Part shown: one piece after another, positions 41,505-50,455 of the stretch
Layout of the letters: each line of letters starts with the position of its first letter
Position numbering within the stretch: the first letter of the stretch is position 1
From: Paludibacter sp963678465
GTDB lineage: Bacteria; Bacteroidota; Bacteroidia; Bacteroidales; Paludibacteraceae
Direction: 5' to 3'
Length of the DNA: 64,000 nt
NCBI GenBank assembly: GCA_963678465.1
Contig: OY782858.1
Location: 1 to 64,000, forward strand
Notes under the pieces: model-generated
What the model saw: the letters and a program-made list of their open reading frames with translations, nothing else
What the model was told of the DNA's origin: nothing
The model's database searches: none
Program-made: the position numbers and the translations under genes

Positions 41505-43964
41505 TTACAATTCACAAAAAGCAGTAGGAATTTCTTCGCATTTTACGCTGGCAATACTTTTGCCATTATTTAGTTTTACACGTATAATGGCTCGTCCATT
41601 GTACAATTCCACGACTCGTGCACCCGACGAAGTTCCCAAATTATCCAATAATTGACCATCGCCTGTAAGTCCAAAACGAACTACCTTGCGCGAATCCAAA
41701 CATTGAACCTTATTGGCATCGTATAGTTTTACTTCGATGGTAGCTGTGTCGTTCGATTCAGCAATTTTTTTCAAGGTCATAAGAGCCGGTTTACCCCATT
41801 TTTCGGTTTGATAGTTTTGCTTCATTTCATCTGTAACTGTCACTTTGCCTTTTCTGGCAATGACTTTAATCGTATTTTCTCCGGAATTGTATTTCACATT
41901 CCAACGAAGTCCGGCAGCTGGAAAATCTTGCGAATTACGTTTTTTTACACCCTGACTAACGCCATTCAATATCAGTTCAGCTTCATCGCAATTCGAATAT
42001 ACTTTCAGCATCTTTTCTTCATCAGGGCTTCCCCAACGAACAGGCCAACTATGACCATAAATATGAACCATTGGTTTTTCAGTCCAGTACGATTGAAAAA
42101 CATAATATGCTTCTTTTGGAGTTAGATCCCGTTCAACAACACCTTTTTGATTCATGTATGGAACGGGATTATCGGGACGAACCGGCGTAGAAAAATCCTT
42201 GAAAATCCAAGCCGCTGCTCCGGTGAGATTTGGCATAGTTTCCTGTTCTTTTAAATGCCATTCGAAAAGGTTACAAATATACGATTCGCTCCAGTCACCA
42301 TCTTTCGATACGCGAGCCGAACCGCCAATAAGTGATGCATCTCCCGCTCGTTCATCTACGCCTTGCCCGGTTTTAATGCTTTGCAACCCTTTGTCTGGCA
42401 CTTCGGAGTGTCGTCCGGCATGGCTGTCGCCTCCCCATTCAGCATGAAAAAAGCGTTTTACACCTGCTATTTCTTTTTGGGTCATTTCTTTGTATTCGGT
42501 GTAAATTCCTCTGTACCAACCTGCCCAGATTGATGGTGAATATACATCAGGGATGTTTTTGCAAAAATCGCAACGGCGAATGGAAGTCAGACGTGTTGGG
42601 TCTAATTGGTGCGCAAGTTGATGTAATTCTGTCATGTAATCGCGAATTTTTTGCTTGTCGAACTCCGCAAAATCGCCGGGCCAATCGTTTTCGTTACCAA
42701 GTCCCCAAAGAATCACCGAAGGATGGTTTTTATGTTGGTCAATCATATTGGTCAGCATTTGGCGACCTTGTTTTTTGTACACTTCACCACCCAAACCTCC
42801 ACGACACCAGGGTATTTCTTCCCATACCAAAATGCCCAAACTATCGCACAAATCAAGTATAATTCCGGATTGCTGATAATGTCCCAAACGTATAAAGTTG
42901 ACGCCCATTTCTTTCATTAACAACATTTCACGACGCATAAGATCTTCTGTCATGGCGGCTCCAATTCCGGCATGGTCCTCGTGCCGGTGTGTGCCGCGTA
43001 ATAATAAGCGACTGCCATTGAGCATGAACGGACCTTTTTCGACAAACTCAAAGTGCCGGAAACCAAACTTTTCGGAAACTGTTTGTGTACCCGACTCCGT
43101 TGTAATCGTTGCTTTGCAGGTGTATAAATTTGGCTGCACAGTCGACCATAGTTTTGGCTTTTTAATTTTTGCCGTAAAAACGGATTTTTCTCCATCGGAA
43201 ATGGTTATTTCCTGATTTGATACGTTGATTGTTTTACCTGAATTATCAATTATTTCGAGTGTAAGCGTTGCTTTTGATGCAGCAGATTTATTGGATAGTT
43301 TTAAACTGACTTCGTAGTTTCCAACTGTACCTTTTGCATCTACAGTTGGGTTAATGTGCAGTTTTTCAATGGATAGAGCCGGAAAATAAACTAAATTCAG
43401 ATAGCGATAGATACCGCCGTACAAATTAAAATCGGATAAATCGGAAGGCATCATTTCCAAATCGCGCGAATTATCGCAACGAATCGAAAGCGGAATTTTC
43501 CCGTTAAACTCAGTTGCTGTTTTTTTATCTTTCAAAAAGGAATTTACTGCATCGGTAATGTCTACTGTCCATTCGTCGTAACCACCAATGTGCGAACCAG
43601 CTTTGGTGGTGTAAACATATACATCGGTTTTTTGCCCTGAGCCTTCGAATTGTAACAATGTCCTTCCATTCTTATACGGATTATTCACTTCAATTTGTGT
43701 CGTATACCAAGCCGGACCCTGGTAGTAATTCACATCAGGATCAACAGCATCATAAGCATTATAGCAATGTGGAAGTGTAACGTTTTCCCACAAAGGTACG
43801 CTTTCGGGGTTTCCGGCTTTTGTGGGACGAACAGCTTCCCAGATTCCACCCAGATCACTTTTCAAAAATTTCCAGTTATCGTTTAACCTTATCTTATTTT
43901 CGGCAATGCCAGGCAGCGTAACGGCTAAAACTATTACGGAAAGCAGAAGTTTCTTTAGGCTCAT
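41505..43964 (-). CDS. GH2 family glycoside hydrolase
   Basis: 819 residues. Signal peptide (about 1-21), jelly-roll sugar-binding domain (about 25-200), Ig-like domain (about 205-305), TIM barrel (about 308-600) and C-terminal beta domains. The acid/base is Glu425 in WGLGNENDW and the likely nucleophile is Glu509 in FFHAEWGGD. Linkage could be beta-galactoside, beta-glucuronide or beta-mannoside. Its presence in a lyase-rich PUL implies neutral or side-chain sugars besides uronic acids. Block C, 39 bp after the jelly-roll lyase gene. Confidence 0.85.
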   Translation of the reverse strand: MSLKKLLLSVIVLAVTLPGIAENKIRLNDNWKFLKSDLGGIWEAVRPTKAGNPESVPLWENVTLPHCYNAYDAVDPDVNYYQGPAWYTTQIEVNNPYKNGRTLLQFEGSGQKTDVYVYTTKAGSHIGGYDEWTVDITDAVNSFLKDKKTATEFNGKIPLSIRCDNSRDLEMMPSDLSDFNLYGGIYRYLNLVYFPALSIEKLHINPTVDAKGTVGNYEVSLKLSNKSAASKATLTLEIIDNSGKTINVSNQEITISDGEKSVFTAKIKKPKLWSTVQPNLYTCKATITTESGTQTVSEKFGFRHFEFVEKGPFMLNGSRLLLRGTHRHEDHAGIGAAMTEDLMRREMLLMKEMGVNFIRLGHYQQSGIILDLCDSLGILVWEEIPWCRGGLGGEVYKKQGRQMLTNMIDQHKNHPSVILWGLGNENDWPGDFAEFDKQKIRDYMTELHQLAHQLDPTRLTSIRRCDFCKNIPDVYSPSIWAGWYRGIYTEYKEMTQKEIAGVKRFFHAEWGGDSHAGRHSEVPDKGLQSIKTGQGVDERAGDASLIGGSARVSKDGDWSESYICNLFEWHLKEQETMPNLTGAAAWIFKDFSTPVRPDNPVPYMNQKGVVERDLTPKEAYYVFQSYWTEKPMVHIYGHSWPVRWGSPDEEKMLKVYSNCDEAELILNGVSQGVKKRNSQDFPAAGLRWNVKYNSGENTIKVIARKGKVTVTDEMKQNYQTEKWGKPALMTLKKIAESNDTATIEVKLYDANKVQCLDSRKVVRFGLTGDGQLLDNLGTSSGARVVELYNGRAIIRVKLNNGKSIASVKCEEIPTAFCEL

Positions 43965-44003
43965 TGTAAGTTGTTTTTAATTGATTTAAATAAATTAGTT
44001 GGT

Positions 44004-45113
44004 TCAATGATGTGCCAGAATAAATTTTACTGTGTTCGTACTTTTGTATGTTATTAATCGGGCAAAATATACGTTATTATTTAGATGCGACAGATCAAGT
44101 GATATTTTTTGTATTCCTTTTTGTTGCACAGGAATAATTGAATTTAAAACCTGTCCTTTAGTGTTGATAATTTGTATTTTCGTGTTTTCATGTCCTGAAT
44201 TATTGTATTCGATATCAACTTGTTTTGAATTATTGTTTTGTTGAACCGAAAGATAATTATCTCCCTGATCATCAGGGTTAATAGTAGCAGTGTTTTGTTC
44301 CTCGTGGATAGAGAAACCATTAAATAACACAATTTCGTCGCGCAACGCCTGTGAGTTGAGTAAACTTCGGTAGATACCCCATTTAGGGCGAATAAAGTTA
44401 TTATCGGCCCTGATGGTCAGTAGATTATTGTTGCTGTAGGATAACACAGTAGCTCCGGTACTTATATTCTTAATAATGATTGAGTACGTTCCGCCTGTGT
44501 TACTGATTTTTACCCGTTCGGTAACTTCTACCCAGTTTCCTTCGAAAAGAGAAAGATTAACTGACGTGAGTTTTTCGGAACTTAAATCTGAGTCAACATA
44601 ATAATTCAGTTCCATTTTATTGGGAGTACCTTTACGGGCTGTCAGCACAAAAAGCGGATCAGAATCATCGCCACCAACAGCTTTTATTTGATGTAAATGC
44701 GTAAAGTTCGACGAAGGTTGGTAGCCTACAGGCATATAAAATTTCCATTTATATACCACTGTTTCACCCGCAACTCCTTTTAAGTTTGCTGGTGAAGCTT
44801 CGTAGGTTTTTATTTCCACACGTTGTCTGTCGAAGTTAATGCAGCGGTCGTTATCAGGTGTTACGTGAATATGAAAAGCAAAAACATATTGGTTTAAAGA
44901 TGTATCCCACACTTCGGTAATGTGTCGGCCAAATTCAGGATGTACACATTCGGCACTTTCAACTACATCGCCGCCGTTTGGTGCTAAAATGCTGTTGATT
45001 AATTCGTAGGTATTTCCGGAACCATCTGCATTCAGAATTGTCTGAGCCGCTGTGTTCTCAGAAAATCCCAAAATTATGGAAACCAGCAATATACAAAAAT
45101 TTAATTTCTTCAT
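44004..45113 (-). CDS. Jelly-roll polysaccharide lyase-like protein with T9SS tag
   Basis: 369 residues with a signal peptide (about 1-23). The beta-jelly-roll has blocks seen in heparin lyase I/glucuronan lyase-like proteins (PF14099): DRQRVEIKTYE (about 95-105), THLHQIKAVGG (about 138-148), FVLTARKG and RPKWGIYRSL (about 242-251). His139/His141, Arg and Tyr248 are candidate catalytic residues. The last 80 residues form a type IX sorting domain. It is probably a surface lyase for a uronate polymer; the substrate is open. First gene of block C, no operator upstream. Confidence 0.7.
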   Translation of the reverse strand: MKKLNFCILLVSIILGFSENTAAQTILNADGSGNTYELINSILAPNGGDVVESAECVHPEFGRHITEVWDTSLNQYVFAFHIHVTPDNDRCINFDRQRVEIKTYEASPANLKGVAGETVVYKWKFYMPVGYQPSSNFTHLHQIKAVGGDDSDPLFVLTARKGTPNKMELNYYVDSDLSSEKLTSVNLSLFEGNWVEVTERVKISNTGGTYSIIIKNISTGATVLSYSNNNLLTIRADNNFIRPKWGIYRSLLNSQALRDEIVLFNGFSIHEEQNTATINPDDQGDNYLSVQQNNNSKQVDIEYNNSGHENTKIQIINTKGQVLNSIIPVQQKGIQKISLDLSHLNNNVYFARLITYKSTNTVKFILAHH

Positions 45114-45530
45114 TCTACATTTTTTAATTTTACAATAGAGACGTTTGTGTAGCAGTCTGTTTCTGTGACTGCTTTGCCTATTATTAAAAAGCTATAAAAG
45201 CCACAGCATGACGTTTGAAAACGAACGCTAACTTGCTGTGGTTTTTTTTGCTTTTTTGCGATTAATCTTTATTTCATTTAGTTCAAATATTGCAATCGTT
45301 CAAAATAAATGTAAAAACACTTTGTTCAGCTAACTCCAGTAGCTCATTTATATTAATAAGCGGTACAATCCAATGTTCAAAAAAGAAATAGATACAATTA
45401 AGTAATATTGTTAATCCCATGTTGGCACAAGCATTGAGGCCTGTGTCAACGTGATGCTATTTGATGAACATGAAAAAAAATGTTTTACTAAATAACGCAC
45501 ATATTAAATATTGTAGCGAGATGGAGGAAA
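45114..45530. other. Gene-free stretch upstream of block C
   Basis: It holds a hairpin at 45202-45242 and a smaller 7-bp hairpin (45151-45173). No TAnnTTTG promoter or TTGGT operator is seen. A 24-codon frame at 45470-45544 is not convincing. Confidence 0.55.
45202..45250 (+). terminator. Hairpin with T-run near the insertion edge
   Basis: CCACAGCA (45202-45209) pairs with TGCTGTGG (45235-45242), followed on the plus strand by eight T. No plus-strand gene lies upstream, so it may instead end the minus transcript of the 45531 gene. Confidence 0.5.
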
Positions 45531-45929
45531 TTATTGACGATTAAATATAATTACTCCTCCAACTCCAATAGGGCTTATCGACATTATAGAATCACTAATA
45601 CCGTATATTTCATAGCAACTTTTTTCTAAAGTAATAGAATTTTCTATACTTAAGTAACTTGTTAATGAATCAATGGTTACTTCAATCCCACATTGAGGCG
45701 AAGTGTTTGAAATCAGATAATTATCTGATTCAATTAACTGATTTGAGTAAAATTGTGTACATTTTTTATCACCTGTGAAAATTAATTTCCACTCAATATC
45801 ATTTTCAGAAATCCAAGTGCCAATAATTTTAGATTCTTCATTATCTACAGGATTTACTAAGCTTGTTGTGATAAACCAACTTAAAATTAACACAAATAGT
45901 GTCGTGAACTTTATTAAATTTTTTTTCAT
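45531..45929 (-). CDS. Hypothetical exported protein
   Basis: 132 residues with an N-terminal signal sequence (about 7-25), beta-rich afterwards (GTWISENDIEWKLIF, EVTIDSLTSYLSI). The IGTW...EWKLIFTGDKKC start resembles small lipocalin-like or META-type exported proteins, but I do not recognise a family. It is AT-rich and sits in the apparent insertion that separates blocks D and C. Confidence 0.6.
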   Translation of the reverse strand: MKKNLIKFTTLFVLILSWFITTSLVNPVDNEESKIIGTWISENDIEWKLIFTGDKKCTQFYSNQLIESDNYLISNTSPQCGIEVTIDSLTSYLSIENSITLEKSCYEIYGISDSIMSISPIGVGGVIIFNRQ

Positions 45930-46098
45930 ATTTTTTTTGTTGACAAAAAAGTCTACTACACAACTAACAATTTATTCGATTTACTTTAATTGTGCAGCAG
46001 ACAGGAAAGATAATTTAAATGAAAATAATGAAGTTAAGCTCAGTATAAATCCATTGTTGATAAAAGGACAAGCTTTTATTCTATTACATAAAAATTCA

Positions 46099-46500
46099 TC
46101 AATTTTCTTTTGTTAAGATTGCACACATAGGAATATAAAAATCGCCTTTTGGTTTTGTAATAATCTTCCATTCTATAGTTGAGCTATTTATTTTTTTGAT
46201 ATTTGCCGTTCCCTTCTCTAATGAAAATGAGCTAGCAAATGTTAAAGTTATTGAATCCCCTACTACCAAACCTACTAAAGTTGTTTCTGTAGCTTCTGCA
46301 CAATCAATTTTTTCTCCATTATTAGAAATTGAACAATGATTACCAGTAATAACATTATTAACCTGATTAATCGAAATTGAAAATTCAGAAATTTCAGTTG
46401 ATAAACTCCATACACCAGTAAAGTCTTGTTGTGCATTTACCTTTAATAAATTAGTAATGCAAAATACTAGTACCACCATTAATTTTATTAAGTTTTTCAT
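46099..46500 (-). CDS. Hypothetical exported protein
   Basis: 133 residues with a clear signal peptide (about 1-23, ending in NAQ). The mature part is short and beta-rich (FTGVWSLSTEISEFSISI, GDSITLTFASSFSLEKG, STIEWKIITKPKG) with Cys residues in NHCSI and IDCAE. The FxGxW opening is like the neighbouring 45531 protein, suggesting a distant paralogue. Function unknown. Confidence 0.6.
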   Translation of the reverse strand: MKNLIKLMVVLVFCITNLLKVNAQQDFTGVWSLSTEISEFSISINQVNNVITGNHCSISNNGEKIDCAEATETTLVGLVVGDSITLTFASSFSLEKGTANIKKINSSTIEWKIITKPKGDFYIPMCAILTKEN

Positions 46501-46931
46501 ATTTTTTTATTTACAGTTTACATTTAATGAATTTTCTGAAGTTTTGTTTACAAATGCGTTAGTTCTATTTTTCCAACCATTTAAAAATTTCTGATTTTTA
46601 GGTATTCTATTTGCCAAATTAACATAATAATTAATTCTATTTTGTTTGCTATTATAAAAGGATGGCTACAGGGAATTCATCACCATTGCAGCAAAGAACG
46701 GCTTCAAGGATACCTTGATGAATACCACTTTAGGTACAATAGACGCTCAAATATGCATACAATATTAGATTTACTCATAAAAAAGATGGTTTTTAGTGTA
46801 ACTATTCGTTTATAATCAATAAATTAACTCGGACGTTCTAAGCGCTTATACCAATTAGTTTTTTCATGTTTCATTATGGAACTAACTGAAGTGCAGATTT
46901 AAACTACACTTCAGAAATAAATTTTCTGCTA
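46501..46931. other. Stretch with a transposase remnant only
   Basis: Apart from the IS1595-type fragment at 46663-46815 this AT-rich stretch has no credible gene. No inverted repeats marking element ends are seen. Confidence 0.6.
46663..46815 (+). pseudogene. C-terminal remnant of an IS1595-type transposase
   Basis: Reading the plus strand from TGG 46663 gives WLQGIHHHCSKERLQGYLDE, then YHFRYNRRS and TILDLLIKKMV before TAA at 46813-46815. This is the typical C-terminal end of IS1595/ISXO2-like DDE transposases. Nothing upstream in frame resembles the rest of the enzyme, so only about 50 codons remain. Confidence 0.75.
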
Positions 46932-47456
46932 TTACTTCTTGGGGTTTTTAATAGTCCACTGTGCCCTATTGAAATACTCTACACTTTCTACAATTTGCTT
47001 CTCCATAATCTTTCTGTTTTCTTTGTTCCATGAGTTCGAGTATTTTTGACTCAAAAAAAGTATTGTGTCTTTTTCTAAATAGGGGGGGGCAAATTTAACA
47101 AGTATACCCGGAATAAAATCTTTATTGTCAGCAACTTTAAAGTATTTATCTTCATCGTAAAAATAAAAAACCCCTCCTGAGTAACGTCCTTTACCTTCGT
47201 ATTTATACATCATATTATGTAAGCTGGCCGATTTGAAAGGCAATTCCAAATCATTTAATAATACTTTGAATTCTTTGCCAATATAATATTGTTTTCTGTT
47301 TTCAAAGTTTTGTTTGATATAGGCAGCAGTATCCTTATTAAACTTGCTGAACCGTACATACTTGGGAACCGTAACTTTGTTGATAGTCGTTGTCCTTGTG
47401 GTAGTACAACTCAGCACAAGTATAATTATGAATATGAAATAAATTAGTTTTTTCAT
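46932..47456 (-). CDS. Hypothetical lipoprotein
   Basis: 174 residues. The N-terminus MKKLIYFIFIIILVLSC ends in a lipobox Cys at about 17, followed by a Thr-rich linker. The rest is charged and mixed alpha/beta with GKEFKVLLNDLELPF and YSGGVFYFYDEDKYF. No family is recognised. It lies 24 bp downstream of the 47481 gene, so the two probably form a pair. Confidence 0.6.
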   Translation of the reverse strand: MKKLIYFIFIIILVLSCTTTRTTTINKVTVPKYVRFSKFNKDTAAYIKQNFENRKQYYIGKEFKVLLNDLELPFKSASLHNMMYKYEGKGRYSGGVFYFYDEDKYFKVADNKDFIPGILVKFAPPYLEKDTILFLSQKYSNSWNKENRKIMEKQIVESVEYFNRAQWTIKNPKK

Positions 47457-47480
47457 GTTTCTGTTTCTTTTTATTCGTTA

Positions 47481-47807
47481 TTACTTTTTTCGTGGAGCAG
47501 CCTGAGGATTGACATTGGGGTCGGGCGGTGAAACCGGAGCATCGATATATGTACCACAACCATTATTGGGAGAGAATTGATACTTTCCAGGTATTGTAGG
47601 ATCTTTGTCTGTATAAAGCGCTCTGAACCCTAAATCATTTTCGTCTTTTTTCATTAACGTTACTCCCGCATTAGTGGCATTCAATGCATACGCAAAAGCA
47701 AAATCGTGGGCATCATTTTTATTGTACTTATAATTATTCTCAAATGCAAGTTTTGCATCATAATACAAACCCCATTTTGATTTCATTGATTTTACATTTT
47801 TATTCAT
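47481..47807 (-). CDS. Hypothetical small protein
   Basis: 108 residues, no signal peptide or membrane helix, so probably cytoplasmic or non-classically handled. It is Asn/Lys/Tyr-rich (FENNYKYNKNDAHDFAFAYA) with a Pro-rich tail (DAPVSPPDPNVNPQAAP). An alternative start lies at codon 8. It pairs with the downstream lipoprotein gene. I do not recognise it. Confidence 0.5.
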   Translation of the reverse strand: MNKNVKSMKSKWGLYYDAKLAFENNYKYNKNDAHDFAFAYALNATNAGVTLMKKDENDLGFRALYTDKDPTIPGKYQFSPNNGCGTYIDAPVSPPDPNVNPQAAPRKK

Positions 47808-47958
47808 AGAAAATAGATTGTTTGTAAATTAATTTTGAAAACCCAATTGTCAATAGAATTAAACAATTGTCAAATAAAAAAATGATTTTCTATAGGATTA
47901 ATATAATTTCATTTTCTAACAGCATTGTGAGTTCGAACTCTATCTGTTTTTTTGCTTG

Positions 47959-50283
47959 CTACCTAATATTCTTGTATTTCAAAAGAGCTTCCAAATAATA
48001 ATAATCGGCATACGAAATAGGTGCATCAATTTCGGATTTTTTAGGCCAGTTTCCGGTGGAGTGTTTGAGAATAAACAGTCCGTTTTCTCCTTTTTTTGCT
48101 AAGTATTTGTCTGACGAAAGACTTTTCAAAATTTGTTCGGCAGCTTTAAAATAGTGTGGTTGACTTTTCTGATACGAATTTAATTCAATTAAGGCCGAGG
48201 CAATAACAGCCGCCGCCGAAGCATCGCGAGGTTCGTCAGGAATATTCGGTGCGTTAAAATCCCAGTATGGAACTTTGTCTTTTGGTAAATTTGGATGATT
48301 CAATATGAAATCAGCTACTTTTATGGCATGTTTCAGATACTTAATATCTTGCGTTTCGCGATACATCAATGTATATCCATAAAGTGCCCAGGCCTGACCA
48401 CGCGCCCATGAAGAATTGTCATCGAAACCCTGATGTGTTACTTTTTCAACAACTTTCCCACTTATACTGTCATAATTTACAACATGAAAGCAGCTGTTAT
48501 CTGCTCTGAAATGATTTTCGAGCGTTTTGTCGGCATGTGAAATACATGCATTTTTCATCTTGTCATTATTAGTTAATTTCCCAACCTCGAAAAGCAATTC
48601 AAGATTCATCATATTATCGATAATAACTGCGTAATTCCACCTATTGCGTGTATCCCACGATTTTATAAGTCCGATATTGGGATCGAATCTTGTCATCAAT
48701 GATTCGGCACCTGTAGTTAACACCCCTTTATACTGTTCGTTTCCGGTGATTCGGTATCCATTTCCAAAACTCGAATTAAGAATAAAGCCAACATCATGAG
48801 TATCTTTGCGATATTTTGCCAATTCAACTAAATTACTGTAATATTCAGCTTGTTCAATCGCTTTGCTGTTATTAGTTAGTTCGTATATGTACCAAAGGGA
48901 TCCCGGGAAGAATCCACTTGTCCAATCTTTAATCCCTACAAATTCTACTTGTCCGTTTTCGAAAGTTCTGGGATTTAATTTTTTATCTTTATATGTTTCG
49001 GCAGCTAATAGTAATTGTTCTTCGGAACGATGAATTGCATTTTGCAGCCACTTTTCCTGTTTTGCTTGTTCGGTTTTTTGTTGCACCGGACTTTTCAAGC
49101 CCATCCAAAGCAGGGGATTTTTTAGTGGCATATTACGTTTGCTTTCCTCACTCGGAAACTCAGCCGATGCATTTTTCCATATTTCCACCCAATCAGTTTT
49201 TGGAGCAAGTATCGCGGCCAAAAACATAAATGGTCGTCGCCCCGGTTGTTCGTTCCAGTACAAAACATCTTCCGTGAAAGTCCATTTTGATTTATCTAAA
49301 ACGAATGGTCTTATAAAATCCAAAGCTTTGTCCATTCCTCTTCCGTCGCTCAATTCATAAGTCCAACAATTTAAAATTTGAGCCAGGGTTGCAGCACCGT
49401 CCAAATTGAAAAGTGAGTAAGCAAATGGTTTTGTACGTGCTGTTTCCAACGGAAAACTGCCATCAAATGCCATTTGTTTTGCAAGTAATTGGTTGTTGTA
49501 AAAATTCCGGCATTTATCTAAACTATTTTTGTCACCCACAAAAGCGGCATAAGCTGCCACTTGAGCATGCCACCATGTTCCGTGGTTGTTTTTGGCGTTC
49601 ATTTCGTCGATGCCGTAAGGATGGGTGTTTAGCCAGTTTAAAAATGTAGCGAACCACTGCTTAATGGTTGCGGCATCCGATGAACTTAAATAAGGCGATT
49701 GCTGTAAAATTTCGACTGACTTCACTACTTCTATTAACGAAACGGCGTCGATTATGCCAATGCCTCGTCCGGTATTTACACCATTAATTGCTTGTGCATA
49801 AAGTAAATGTGGATTCATTAAAGTGGTTGTGTCCACGAGCCAGGCTTTCAGATGTTTTACTGCATGTTGTGCATATTGCTTTTTACCTGTCAGTAAATAG
49901 GCCGAAGTTTCTGTTCCGACAATCCACGAAAACCGTCCGATTGCTTTGAGATGATTATCGAAGTTATCGGGATTATTCAATCCATCTTTTCGGATATAAG
50001 GTCCTGTCGGATTTTCAGGGTTTGGCCACCAGTAAGTTGCTTCGGAATAATAATCGTGCTTACCACTGGCACTGCGTACACAGTGCGAGGCTGTAACAGT
50101 AACTGGTTTTTCTTTTAGAAACTGATCAGCTAAATTCAGTACACGTTTTTGTTCTGCTTGTACAATAACAGATAGGACTTCTTCGGGAAAGTTAGTCCTG
50201 CTTTTTTGAAATGCAGAGATCATATTGTACTGAAAAATCAAAATAATCAGAATTGTATATCTATGTGCGTTTTTTTTTGCCAT
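47959..50283 (-). CDS. Lyase-hydrolase fusion: PF05426 lyase plus GH88 unsaturated glucuronyl hydrolase
   Basis: 774 residues. N-terminal export signal (about 8-25), then a PF05426 lyase (about 35-395) with TYWWPNPE, RKDGLNNP, GRGIGIIDA and AKNNHGTWW (Asn233-His234). The C-terminal half (about 405-774) is GH88: TSGFFPGSLW, DTHDVGF (Asp497), IIDNMMNLELL (Asp556) and SSWARGQAWALYGY. The two GH88 acids lie 59 apart, close to the spacing in characterised enzymes. One chain could cut a uronan and then remove the unsaturated residue it makes. Last gene of block D. Confidence 0.85.
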   Translation of the reverse strand: MAKKNAHRYTILIILIFQYNMISAFQKSRTNFPEEVLSVIVQAEQKRVLNLADQFLKEKPVTVTASHCVRSASGKHDYYSEATYWWPNPENPTGPYIRKDGLNNPDNFDNHLKAIGRFSWIVGTETSAYLLTGKKQYAQHAVKHLKAWLVDTTTLMNPHLLYAQAINGVNTGRGIGIIDAVSLIEVVKSVEILQQSPYLSSSDAATIKQWFATFLNWLNTHPYGIDEMNAKNNHGTWWHAQVAAYAAFVGDKNSLDKCRNFYNNQLLAKQMAFDGSFPLETARTKPFAYSLFNLDGAATLAQILNCWTYELSDGRGMDKALDFIRPFVLDKSKWTFTEDVLYWNEQPGRRPFMFLAAILAPKTDWVEIWKNASAEFPSEESKRNMPLKNPLLWMGLKSPVQQKTEQAKQEKWLQNAIHRSEEQLLLAAETYKDKKLNPRTFENGQVEFVGIKDWTSGFFPGSLWYIYELTNNSKAIEQAEYYSNLVELAKYRKDTHDVGFILNSSFGNGYRITGNEQYKGVLTTGAESLMTRFDPNIGLIKSWDTRNRWNYAVIIDNMMNLELLFEVGKLTNNDKMKNACISHADKTLENHFRADNSCFHVVNYDSISGKVVEKVTHQGFDDNSSWARGQAWALYGYTLMYRETQDIKYLKHAIKVADFILNHPNLPKDKVPYWDFNAPNIPDEPRDASAAAVIASALIELNSYQKSQPHYFKAAEQILKSLSSDKYLAKKGENGLFILKHSTGNWPKKSEIDAPISYADYYYLEALLKYKNIR

Positions 50284-50336
50284 GTTTCCTTAGCTTGATT
50301 TATGGGACGTTTTTTTGCTTATGGTGGTAGGTTTGT

Positions 50337-50378
50337 AATTTGAAATGTATGTGAAGTATTTCACACACATTTCAAATT
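50337..50378 (-). other. Intra-operon hairpin between PL6 and the fusion gene
   Basis: A 19-bp stem with one mismatch (arms 50337-50355 and 50360-50378, 4-nt loop). No T-run follows on the minus strand. Confidence 0.6.
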
Positions 50379-50455
50379 GAATTAGATTTAGAACCTGAGT
50401 TTAAATTTCTGATCGGTAATATTGTTAATGCTGTTTTTCTTCTCAGAAAATAATC

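Noticed and set aside
45470..45544. A 24-codon plus-strand frame starting MKKNVLLNN
   Set aside because: Very short, overlaps the end of the 45531 gene and has no support.
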